From Leptoclinus maculatus (taxonomy: Eukaryota; Chordata; Actinopteri; Perciformes; Stichaeidae): a stretch of 64,000 nucleotides of DNA. Below the pieces are notes generated by a model, which saw only the letters and a program-made list of their open reading frames with translations, was not told the DNA's origin and made no database searches. The stretch spans positions 7,679,979-7,743,978 of the forward strand of contig JAVDOI010000005.1 of the NCBI GenBank assembly GCA_032191485.1, written 5' to 3'. Numbering within the stretch: the first letter of the stretch is position 1; each line of letters starts with the position of its first letter. Shown here piece by piece: positions 45,601 through 57,600 of the stretch. Both the position numbers and the translations under genes were made by a program.

Positions 45601-48600
45601 AAGCTTGTGCTATGAATACACTTAACAGTTATTGCAATTGCCAAGACACAAAAACTGGTACTTGTGACACTCATGATGCTGAACCATGAACACATTAGCT
45701 GCTTTACACTACGTTTGAAATCCTAAAACACACTTTCTGCAAATAACTACACACGGTAACTACATTAGACGCATCATTCAAATCTAAAAGCCTGTGTGTG
45801 TTGTTTGCTAAACTATCAATCACCTGCACATAGAATGCACCTGTGAAAAAGTCAGAGCTTGAACACTATGAGGCTCTTTGGTGTGAACAACTAGTGTCAG
45901 AAGTTGTGTTTTAGCAGTTGCAGAAACCTGTATTATGCAGCCTTGTCTCTGGGACAAATATCAAAGGCTCAAGTGTTTCTTTGTGGCAGTCCACATGTGT
46001 TGATTTGTTGCTAAATATGAGTGCATTTCTTGCAGCACTCATGCTATTTGAGTGAGTGGAATCCATACAAATACAGAACAAGAATAAGAGCCGGGCAATG
46101 TGCCAATGTGTTGTCCGACCACATTGGAACTCAAAGGTCCGCACGCACAGGCGGGGTCATGGAGCCAGCCGTCACGGAGAGGAGGAGACGCATACTGTTT
46201 TAATATGGGGATATATGGGGCATACATTTTCACACAATGCATGAGAAATAGATTTATAATGGATGAAAAAACAATAATGTATTTATATACTATAGTGTAC
46301 TATACTTTTAAAACAGATGTTCAAAGTACTTCACAAGACAATAAAATCAAGACAAACAAATAAAAGTAACATTAAGAGGCTGCAGTCATGCTTTACCCAG
46401 GCACAGTGATGCTAAGAGCTAAATGCTAACCTCAGCATGCTAAGATGCTATAAATGACAATGTAACCATGCTGATGTTTCACGTATTGGACACATTGTCA
46501 TTGTCCAATATGATGTAAAGCCAACCAAGTCATTAGGGTTCATCCTCTGGGGACCATGTACATCATTTCATGGTAGTCCAGTACTTTGTTAAAGGTCGTA
46601 TATATTGCAGTAATGTTTACCTGAGCAGAGGATGAAGTCTCTCTCCCTCCTTGTGTGTTGTTGATCAGAGCTTCTTCCTGGTTTGTTAATGTGGCTGGCC
46701 ACATGTCCTTTAGTGCATGTGAGCGTGCCCCACTGGCTCGCTCATTGCCACTGCTCTGCACTGCTCTCATGCGGCCGTCACAGCTGATGACCAGCCCTCC
46801 GGTTCCCCCTCAGGTAATCTCTCTTACCTCAGTCAGCACTGTTGTTGTTGTTGTTAGCGCTGTTAGCTTCTAGCTGCCTGTAGTTCTTCTGCAAATCATG
46901 TGATGTAAAATGGACACACACCGTTCGGTCTAGTCGATATTTGACAAAAGAGCTGTATTAACCACTTAACTCTGTCATAACGTGTGTCAGCACTGTATTT
47001 GGGTCAGCTCCTGTGGGCATTGCCTGTAAGGCATTCCTTTTTACAATGTGGTACGGAAGGCGTCGCAGTCTGTAATGAAATATTGATTTTGGGTGCAGAT
47101 GTTTCCGCCTCTGCATCATGTGTCACTGCAGTGGATGCATCATTGCCATCAATGTGTTTTTACTCCCAGTGTCTGTTTGATTTGCTGAACAGCGATATGA
47201 GTACTGGTTTGCAGTTTTAAACTGTGAAGCAACAGTGTCTGTGTTCATTCATGCATTTCAGGAAGTGAAAACTTTCACACAGAACACCAATATTACAAGT
47301 CAAAAAGGTGATGATTTTATTATTGCATTATAGACGGCGTCAATACTATGACATCATTATTACTATTATAATTATGCTGTACGTCATCTGTTTGGGTGTG
47401 AGTTGCTGCCTAATCGAGTGGAAGCTGTGAGCTCCTTTGCAGCATCCTGCTGGCATCAGGCAGCAGCAGTGGACCGCAGGACTGCGGGGGGTCTGAGCCA
47501 CGTGTCTGAGTCCGGACTGATGGCCACTCAGGGGACCTGCAGTCAGTGCTGCCCTGTTCATCGGTGTCAGGTACACCGATGAACAGGGCCCATACTGCCC
47601 TGTGATTAAAGGCCTCGTAGTTATTCACTCAGGTTTTTAAATTCAGTTAGAGGCCTTCTACCGTTTCATTTCATTTCATTTATTTATTTATTTTACCGGG
47701 ACAATGCACACTAATCAACAGTGGAACTGTAAGTGAACCAGAGTTAGCCAGAGAGGCTAATTTACATCTGCTATCCCAGGCCAGATGTTTCAAGGCAACC
47801 TAAAATAACAAAATCTAAAAATGGAAACGGAATTAAAATTCATGGACAAACGGAAAGCAACGTATATAAAAAATAAATAAATAAATAACATGCACATCAA
47901 AGAATAGAAAATAGATAGATCTAGTGATTCTGCTGCTTTGAGTGCTTTGTTTAATAAAATCACTAAGCGGAGGCGGGGCCATACCATGTACAATTTTAAA
48001 AACCAGACACACATCAGTGAATTTAATGAGGTTCTCCCAACTCAGGATATGGTGTTTGGTGAGAATATTGCAGTGATGGTGACTTTTAGTTTTTTTTATC
48101 AAGTGTTTTTAGAGCTTGTTTATGGAGAATATGAATAGATTTTAATGTTGTGCTGCTGGCTTGTGCCCAGCTGGTTAAGCTGATTAAAATGTAAGACCTT
48201 TGTCACATGTTTTACCTGTTTTTTAAAAGAGAGATTAGAATCAATAAAAATTCCTAAATATTTAAAATCTGACACTACCTGTAGCCTCTCACCAGCAACA
48301 TAAACATCTGGCTCCGGTGACACTTTGCAAGCCCTCTTTGTGAAGAACATACAAACAGTCTTTTTAACATTCAGGTGAAGGCAGGAATCTGCAAGCCATT
48401 TAGTTACATTTGTCATTGTGGACGTGAGTTTAAGTGCAGCTTGTTCTTTTTTCTTTGCGTGCACATAAATCACTGTATCGTCAGCGTACATTTGAACGTC
48501 ACACCCATCGCAGACACTCGGCAAATCATTAATGTATAAACTGAATAACAAAGGTCCCAAAATGGAACCCTGGGGTACTCCCACGTTAGATCTTAGAGTA

Positions 48601-51600
48601 GAAACATCACCCACTCTGACACACTGGGTTCTTCCTTCAAGGTAGTATTTCAGCAAGGCAAGAGACTCTCGGGAAAAGTTAAAATTTGACAGTTTATTAA
48701 TCAGGACATTGTGATTAACCGTATCAAAAGCCTTCTTCAGGTCAAGAAAAACTGCTGCTACTACACCCCTTTATCCATTTAAAGCTTCACATTCTCTAAG
48801 AGGAAGCAGTTGGCTGTTTCAGTAGAATGTTTAGCCCTGTAACCAAACTGCATAGGATGCAGCTGATATGGAGAGCTGTTGAGATGTTTTATAAGTTGCT
48901 CTGCAACACATTTCTCAGCAATTTTGGAAACCGCAGGGAGAATACTGATTGGCCGATAATTAGAGACATCGGTTGAATCTCCTGACTTAACAATGGGTGT
49001 TACTATGGCTGATTTCCATCCTTTCGGAAACACACATTGCCTGAGAGATGTGTTGACAATGCTTGTGATCGGGTGAGCGAGTGTGCCTTTGTGTTTCTTG
49101 AGAAAAATATTGTCAATTCCATAAACATCTTTGGCCCTAGAGTTCTTGAGTGAGCCTAGAACTCTGGTGACAGTAGATTCAGAGACATCTTGAATAGAGA
49201 AGCATGGTTGACCTTCATTTACTGGTATAGGATCAATTTGACCAGTACTGGAGCTTCGAGTTAAAGCTTCCACTGAGTTGATAAAGTATGAATTGAAAGC
49301 TGTACAAATTACAACTTCATCTTGTGTAAGGCACCCGTTCACATTAATTTTAAGTTGCTTCATTGAATTGCTGTTATGTTTGTCTGTTAACTTCTTTAGA
49401 TTATCCCATATTACTTTAGAATTACCTCCTGCTTCATCAATGATCTTAATAAAAAAATTAGCTTTTGCTTTTCTAAGTTCTTTCGTTACCTGGTTTCTCA
49501 GCATTATGAATTTCTGCCTATCATTTCCTAATTTAGACTTGAGTCCCAGTTTTAACGCATAGTCTTCTACCGTTGAACATGCCTTCACTCTGCCTTCACT
49601 CTGCCTTAAAGGAATGGTGTGACACTTTGGAAAATGAGTTTGTTTACTACATCGACTATATAGAAGAAGAGGACGTAGTCATCGTGATGTCACCCATTGG
49701 TTTGTGGAATATGTGTTGAAGCCTCGAGAACACCAGGGTGGAGCTAAGTAACACTGAACGCTGTAAAAGAGAACTTTTATGAACTGAAAAGACACTGAAA
49801 GGTTTGAGTAGTTAACACTAGATGTATTTAATGTCCAACAAGCAGTGACTGAATGCAGCATCACACAGAAGGGACAGAGGGGTTCAGCTTTGTTGTAGCT
49901 CTACTGTCAACAAAACCCAACTGACTCTTGAGTGGATTTGTAAATGGCACACTGGCATGATACGACATGTAAATCAGACCGGTTTAAAAATGTAGGAAGA
50001 GTTCAATCCACTTAGCGGTCCTCTATTGCCTCCAGTCTGTGTGCTAAGCTAGGCTAAGCTCGTACTGGATGAAGAGAGATGAAACTGACCAGATCTTTTT
50101 CATTTATCATTTTATTTTTCATCACTGCCTTGTAAAGTCGACGCATAATATAAGCCGTAACCTCAGACTCTGGTTAAGATGTTAAACGAGCCTTTTTCCC
50201 AAACCTTTAGATTTGATCATTTGAAGAACCATTTTTGTAGTTTTTCAGTGTCTCGTCAACATTTGTCAAACGTGGCTCTAACCCGGTTACCTGCACTGTA
50301 TTTGATGTCTCACCAAGCTCCACCCATGAATCCATTATACAATGATGAGAAGCAAACTAGAAAACCTACCATGTTTCTCTGTTGACTACATGTGACAACT
50401 GAAAACTATGTGGACGTGTCTGTGCATGCAGAGCTGGAGCCAGGATAGCGGAGAAGAGATCCCAGTCCCGCACAGAAAGAATAAATATTATATTATTTCC
50501 GTTTTATTGATTATCAGAGTCTGAAAGAAGTTTTATTTTGAAAAATGACCGGATTCTCTCCCAATTTCATCCGCCTGTGGCTCTTGAAGGCAACGTGGTT
50601 GAGGACGGTCCTCTGCCTTCTTTGTTATGCTGTCACTCATGGTGACACGCCCCTCTCAGTTGATACCACGCCCCCCACGTTAGATCAGGGTCAAAAGTCT
50701 GAACTGAAAAAAAAAACCTGAACTGAAAAAAAAACCTGAACTTGAAAAAAAAAAACTGAACTGAAAAAAGATTTGAAACTCAAAAAAAAAAGATTTGAAT
50801 CTGAAAATATATTCAACCCAAAAAAACTTTTGAATACATTGCTGTATTTTTCAATGTTCAAGACCACAATTTGAGCTTTCAGGTTCAAATCTTTTTTTCA
50901 AATGAACAAAACTTTTGACCTGGATTTAGCTCCATACTGCTGGAGGTTGTAAATGACGGTGGCCTTAAAAGTATGTGTGAGACAACAACTCTGCTGGTGT
51001 TTAGGATTAAAATCAAGGCTGAATATCCTGAGATCGCCACTAAAGCACTGAAAACCCTGCTTCCATTTCACACATCCTCTTTGTGAAGCGGGATGTTCTG
51101 CAGTGACAGCGATCAAAACTAAACGAAGTAGACTGGACATGAGGAACACACTTCGGGTGTCATTGTCTCCCTTTACCCCCAGATGGGAGCGTCTCGTTGC
51201 AGAGAAACAAGCTCAGGGCTCCACTGATTCAGCGTTATTGTGAGTTGTATTTATTTATGCATTTGTTTTCATGCCGATCGTATCATTTTATTTCATTGTG
51301 TTTATCCGCCACACCTTGAAGGCCGGTCCGTGAAAATATTGTGTTACATCAAACCGGTCCGTGACGCAAATAAGGTTTGGCTTAACACACCCTGTCAGGA
51401 TGTGACCGCACACCCAGCAATGCAACTAAACCTGCTCGGTGGACTTCTGATTCTTTTTGCCAATCATTTTCCTCTTGGTAATTTAACCGGTGATCACTTC
51501 CCTTTTGCAGGGAGGATGTTTGTGGCTGTCTGCTGTTATCCCACACATGTTGTAGCCGATGGCCAGCGTTCCCGCGCCAGCCGCAGAATGGGGTTAAGCT

Positions 51601-54600
51601 TTGTCATCCATGTAATACTGACCTACTTAACATGTACATCTGATGCAGAGTGGCTGGGCCAGTGCGGTGAAATCACTCCAAAAACAATAACAACCCCCTC
51701 CTCCTGACCAAGACGGCCCAAATGAACAGCAGGATTACTGATCAGTGAGGCCTCATCTCTGTCCTCCCCCTCTACTGGGGCGACAGTGGACCTGCTGGGT
51801 TTGCTGGCTGCATATTAGATGACAAACTTCTGAACAGAAACTCACAGACTAATATGAAGGCTCTGAAGACGCAAAACATCTGTTTGAGTGTGAGACTGTG
51901 CAGTGACTAACTGTAGCCAGGCCATGTGCTTAGCAACTTCGTTCCACTGGAACATGTGGAGCTTTCTTTTCTTATCACACTAGCCTGGTGAAGAAACCCC
52001 GCCCGTCTGTCGGAGCGCACCCCGAGATTCACGAGGTAGACACCAGTGCAGCTGCAAACCGCTTACACGCGGCTGAAACGTTACATCTTCCTGCCCCATT
52101 CTTTATTTTTCACTAAAGGCTTCTAGTTGTCAACAAAGATGGAGATGTTGGGGTGTCCAGACTATGTTGCCCCCCTTTTTTTTTTTTTAAATAAACTATA
52201 ATATGGCTTGAGCATATCCCTAATAAATTGCACTTAGGGGCGGGGCTTAGGTATGAAACGACAAAGAGAGGTGACTGTTTGTTGTAAACAACAATGGCGG
52301 CTCCTGAACAGTTTAGCTTAGAGGAAGCAATAGCATTATATATATAGCATATTTCTTCACTGAAAGAAGAATCCACAAATGACGACGCTTATGGATTTTT
52401 TTTTCATGGAAAAAATGTATTCTGTCTTCTCCCGACTGGCTTGGCAAGAGTTTGATTGACAGATGGTTCATCCAATCACCTGCCAAGTATTTTTTGAAAG
52501 TGCCTGTCATTTTCCAACAAGAGCTTCTCAGATGGTTTTGTGTAACAAACCATCTGGCGGGTTCATGTCCCAATCACGTAATAGAGGGGCGGTAGAGGGG
52601 CCGGGTTCTCCTGCTTCCTCCCACAGTCTAAAGACGTGTGAATGGCTGTCTGTCTCCATGTGTCAGCCCTGTGATAGCCTGGAGGACTGTCCAGGGTGAA
52701 CCCTGCCTGAATGTCCCCACTGTGGGACTAATAAGGGATTGTTTAATCTTTTACTGGGAGTGAGTGGAGTTATTGCTCACTTTCTCTGTGACCGTTGGAC
52801 ATTCTCTCTCTGACTGACTGCATTGCATTAGGGTCATGATGCAGCATGTGGATATTTTGTGTTATTGTTGATGGTGTGTGTGTGTGTATGTGTGTGTGTG
52901 TTTCGCTGGAAGAAAGAGGACTGTTGATCCCCAGCAGGCCCACGCCCCACTGAGCATCGCCGTGGGCCTCTTCATTTGCATTAAGTGCAGTTGTTTTAAC
53001 AAAGCCCAGATTGTATGTAGACCCACGCACACGCTCATGGAAAGTGCTCCCAGTCACTCTTCATTTGCTTCAATTGTTTTGAAGTTATTGTCTTCAGATT
53101 ATGTTTGAGTCCATTGTCTGGGTTCGAGGGCTGACCAGGCTTGATTTAGTGCTGTACTTTACCTTGAATATCAGAGAACCATGGATGAATAAAGAAATAA
53201 AGCCTCACTGCAACTCACTATTCCCTCATGTATAAATGAGCATGTAGTGTTTAACAGCCAGAAACAGGGTGATGAGAGTTCAGATCCAACCGGAGGAAGA
53301 CACATTAGCAAATGAAGCAAGTTATTTAAGTGTGTATTGGATTGAACTTTTCTGGAGCATTCTGAGAGCACTCGTACTGTAATGTAAAACGCGTATATTG
53401 AAATGCTGATAATGATACTCATCCATATTTGAGAGTGTAAAAAAATAGAACTATAGTTCACCAGAAAAAGTGTTTTTAAACTATAAACAAAATGAGTGAA
53501 CTCAGTGCAGATGTCCGCCAGGTGTGTCTGCAACATCCACTGCTCTGTCTGATGAAATGACTACAAACCACGACGGTCTAATCGCTCATCTAGACTGCCA
53601 GCGTCTCAGACGCGTCTTTCACTCGCTCTTCTCACACAACTGATGCACTCTCATTTGAATCCATACAGCTGTCTTGCTCGTCCAAACTGAAGCAGTTGAT
53701 CACTTGCAGCCCCTACCGGCCGGCTGAGAGAAGTGAGGAGTCAGCAGTCGGTGACGGTGTAAAACAGTTCATTCAATTTGTTTTAAAGAGTGTCACTGCA
53801 ACCACAAGAGGTCCGTGAGCATACAGTCATACATGAGCACAAAGGATATTAGGCTGTATGTGTGAATAACTGTGGACAGACACAGAGATGCACACAGAGC
53901 AAATGTATAATGATCTTGATATGGACCTTAGTTGTTGTTTTTTACGTATTGTGACCACTCAAAGCACTTTGAACTATACATCATGTCATCATTCAGCCAT
54001 TCACACTGATGAACGGGCTACCATGCCCATCAGGGCTCTAGTTCTAATCCCCCATCACACCCATTCAGAGCTGACGGCACAGCCCTCGGGAGAACTTTGA
54101 GGGGACAGATGGACATGAACTGGGGATCAAACTGCCGGTCTTTTGATTGGAAGACCACCAGCTCCATCTCTGTTGCCACATAATGCAACACACAGATTCA
54201 AGAAATTGTATTAACTTTATATTGTATTATAAGAAAGAGACTATGGTCCCATATGGGTGGTAACTGACATGCACTTTAGTTACAACAGTAACAGTTTAGA
54301 CAGCTAGCTACAAACTATTCGTGAACTAACACAAACGCACGAAAGACTGGCATAAAAGCAGTCGACACTGTTTGTTACAGTGTGTGTTGAAATCACTGGA
54401 GCTGCTAATTAGAATCACTGGAGCGGCTTTCTTCCTGTCGCTTTAATGTGACCGGGAGACAGATGGTGGAGTTCAGAGTATTTTCCATGTCGTTCAGCTG
54501 CCATTGCTATAGTGTAGGAGCAATTCCACAGATTGCTCACTTGCATTGTTAAAATTGAGATGAGTAAATATGACTTATGCATCTTGGAGAGACTGATGCG

Positions 54601-57600
54601 TTTACACCTTTTCAACACTAGTCTGTCTCCAATCCTTTTAGCTACTCAGGAAGCCATCTGATCAAGATGCATGCTGTGGTTAATGTATTTCTTCTCTATA
54701 ACGTACAAGCGTGGTTTGTGTGTTATCCATTATGTAACTTTGCAACATTGTTTTTGGAGGGAAACACTCATAGAACCATAGGTGAGCTCATGTTTTTGGT
54801 GGTTTTGGTAGACCGATCCTTTACAGATAAAAAGACACATTAAAGAAACATAATGGGCTGCATACAGTGTGGACACATGTTCAACACATGCTGCTGGAGG
54901 CATTGATGTGAGCAGTGTGGATGGCTCTGTGATGTAAGGTGCTCCCCACATGCTTTAGACCTGGAGCAGAGTTCTAGAACGCAGATGGGTGAATAGGAGA
55001 ACGTACAGGAAGTCAAGTGTGGACATCAGATGCCATGACATCACAACTTTGGCTTGGTGTTGTGAAATGTTGTGTGGGACTGTATTTTCTGATTGCTTCT
55101 CTTCTGTTCTGCCCCGTTCAGCTCAGGGATATGTGTGTGCAAGACGGGAGTGTACGGACCAAAGTGTGACGAATGCCACCCGGGTTTCTTCCACTTCAGC
55201 AGCACTGGCTGCCGGCCCTGCCAGTGTCAGAACCGCACCAACTATTGCCATCCACAGTCCGGTGAGTCTGTTTGAATGTGTTCCATAATATGAGTCACAG
55301 GATTAATAAGGATACAAGGATAATGCCGCAGCAGGTCCAGTAAGAAACATACACATTACCTTTAATATGTATCCTCAATTTAAAGCCCCAGTTCCACCGA
55401 AAGCCGGATATACTACGGATGTCCCCGGATACACTACGGATCAGATCCGGGGTCATCCGGGAGTGGAACCGTAGTGAAACCATAGTCGGTCCGGGACGTT
55501 CGGTGATGAACCGTAGTAAAACCGTGGCCATCCGAGGTGAACCGTCGCTATCCGTGGCGTATCCGGGAAGACGAGCTGCTCGTCGGACGTACAACTAACA
55601 TCCGGGGTGATCCGGGGACATCCGGGAATGGAGAGGGGGGCGGCGTTGATCGTAGCGCATCCGGGAAGAAACGTAGTAGGACCGGGATGAACCGTAGCGT
55701 AACTGTAGTAGGACCGGGATGAACTGTAGCGTAACCGTAGTAGGACCGGGATGAACCGTAGCATAACCGTAGTAGGACCGGGATGAACCGTAGCATAACC
55801 GTAGTATAACCGTGTTAATCCGGGATGAAACGGGAGCTAGTTGACACCCCGGATGTACTACGGATGATCACGGATCGTCACGGTTGCACCACGGATGGGA
55901 CGCTTCATCTGGGACGCATCCGGGACGCATCCGTGACGCATCCGGGGCGTGTCCGTGGCGTATCCGTAGTTGAACCGTGGTCAAACCGTGGCCATCCGGG
56001 ATAAACCAGGCTTGAACAGGGGTGATCCGTGGCGGAACCGTAGTAGAACCGGGAAACGTGTCAAATGTGTTTTCATCCAGGACGATTTCCTTCCTGGATC
56101 ACCCCGGATCACCGCAGATCTCACCTCTTTTTATCCGGGGTGATCCGGGGACATCTGTAGTATATCCGGCTTTCGGTGGAACTGGGGCTTTAGCTCAGTT
56201 GCCCAAATAAAGCTTTTATTTACGTTTTGTATCAAAACTTTTCTTCGATTGTTAGTTGTCAATGAATCGCTGTGGTTTAGTTGGCTGAAGCACCTGTTAT
56301 ATCCTGGTTTCAAAGTCAGTCACAGCTACTTAAAGAGGACGTGATGAAGAACTGTGTGAGAAATCAAATGTTTTGGAACATTAAAACATGTAAACATGTT
56401 CTGGTAGAAACCCAAAATACAAGTATGAACCTGAAAATGAGCATGATATGTACCCTTTAAGTACAGTTCATACATCCTTGAACATGAGTATTTTTCATTT
56501 GATGCTACTTCATCAGGGGACAGTGTTGTACCTTTTACTCCACTACAGCTGTATCTGCTCCTTTCAGCAGTCAGTTCCTTTACAAATGGGCTCTGCATGA
56601 GGAAGCTGAAGCTTAACAGTCCAAAAAGGAAATGTTCATGAAGTTCTCCATACATGTACCTCTTGAGTTTTGTGCAAGTTGACGCCACTGATGCACTTGG
56701 TACACTGAAGGGTTTAATTAGAGACTTTGGCAGCACACAAACCCTCCGGTTTGTCTCGGGTAAAGATTTACTGTGGAATAAGGAAGAAGGAACCTGAGGA
56801 GACCAGGAAACATGCTGAATCAGCAGCAGACTCACCATGAAATGTAGAATATCATAAACCCAATTGTCAGTCTGATTTGTGTGATTTAAGGTGGACTTAT
56901 CCTTCTCATCACATGTAAAGGAGGATTATTGCTCACCTCCATGCAGTCAGGCTGGGGGGGTGTTTCCATTATAATGCAGGGGCAGATGGAGTGGGGCTCA
57001 GTGCTCACAGTGCTGTGGATTACGTTGCTCAGGTTTGACAGCTCGTTTTAAAGACTGACCCTGGCCTTCCCCACTTACACACAAAGTATACAGCGTCCCA
57101 AACACTGTGGACCATAGACAAACATGGCGGGGACAGAGACGGCTTGTTTTCAACTGAAGAAATGTATAAAGGCTGAATAAAAGAATGCAGAGATAAAAGC
57201 AGTTTACCATCAAGAACATTTTTCTGTTCTTTTCACGGTAAGTTGTTCACCTCTAAACCTTGAGTGCACTGAAGTCCATGTGGCTTCAATTCATCATAAT
57301 GAACATTAAGTTAAATTTGGCCTCATCTCTCTCAGAAAACCCATCATTTATCAACAGAAGTTGTGTTATTGCTCATGACTGGTCATCAGCAGCTGCTTTA
57401 ACGTATCATTGGCTCCTCTGTGGTAAATGCATGGTTGGAAGACTCTCCCACAGCTCATGGTTGAAACCAATGTTATGCAAAGATTTAGCAAGCTCTGCAG
57501 TCTGTGGACCGCTTTAGTCACGTCTGTAACCTCTGATTATTATCATGGAGGCTCAACCACAGACAGCACAATAGTGGTAACACCTACACTAATATTTATA

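Larger units (their letters stand above)
41374..55121 (+). other. megf9 intron 2 (13.7 kb), transposon-rich, no other gene
   Basis: The longest intron in the window. It contains a (GT) microsatellite (42633-42695), a poly-C run (about 43060-43083), a Tc1 remnant (43489-43972), repeat copies (45630-45915, 46370-46575, 49660-49745), a decayed LINE (47650-49600), an A-rich inverted-repeat element (50685-50925), a repeat-like stretch at 52200-52740 and a SINE copy (53945-54180). No further coding exon of megf9 was recognised, and splice phases show none is needed. Confidence 0.6.

Noticed and set aside
51255..51420. GCCGGTCCGTGAAAATATT-like words suggesting an old hAT element.
   Set aside because: Only a short match from memory, no termini or coding remnant; not enough to call.
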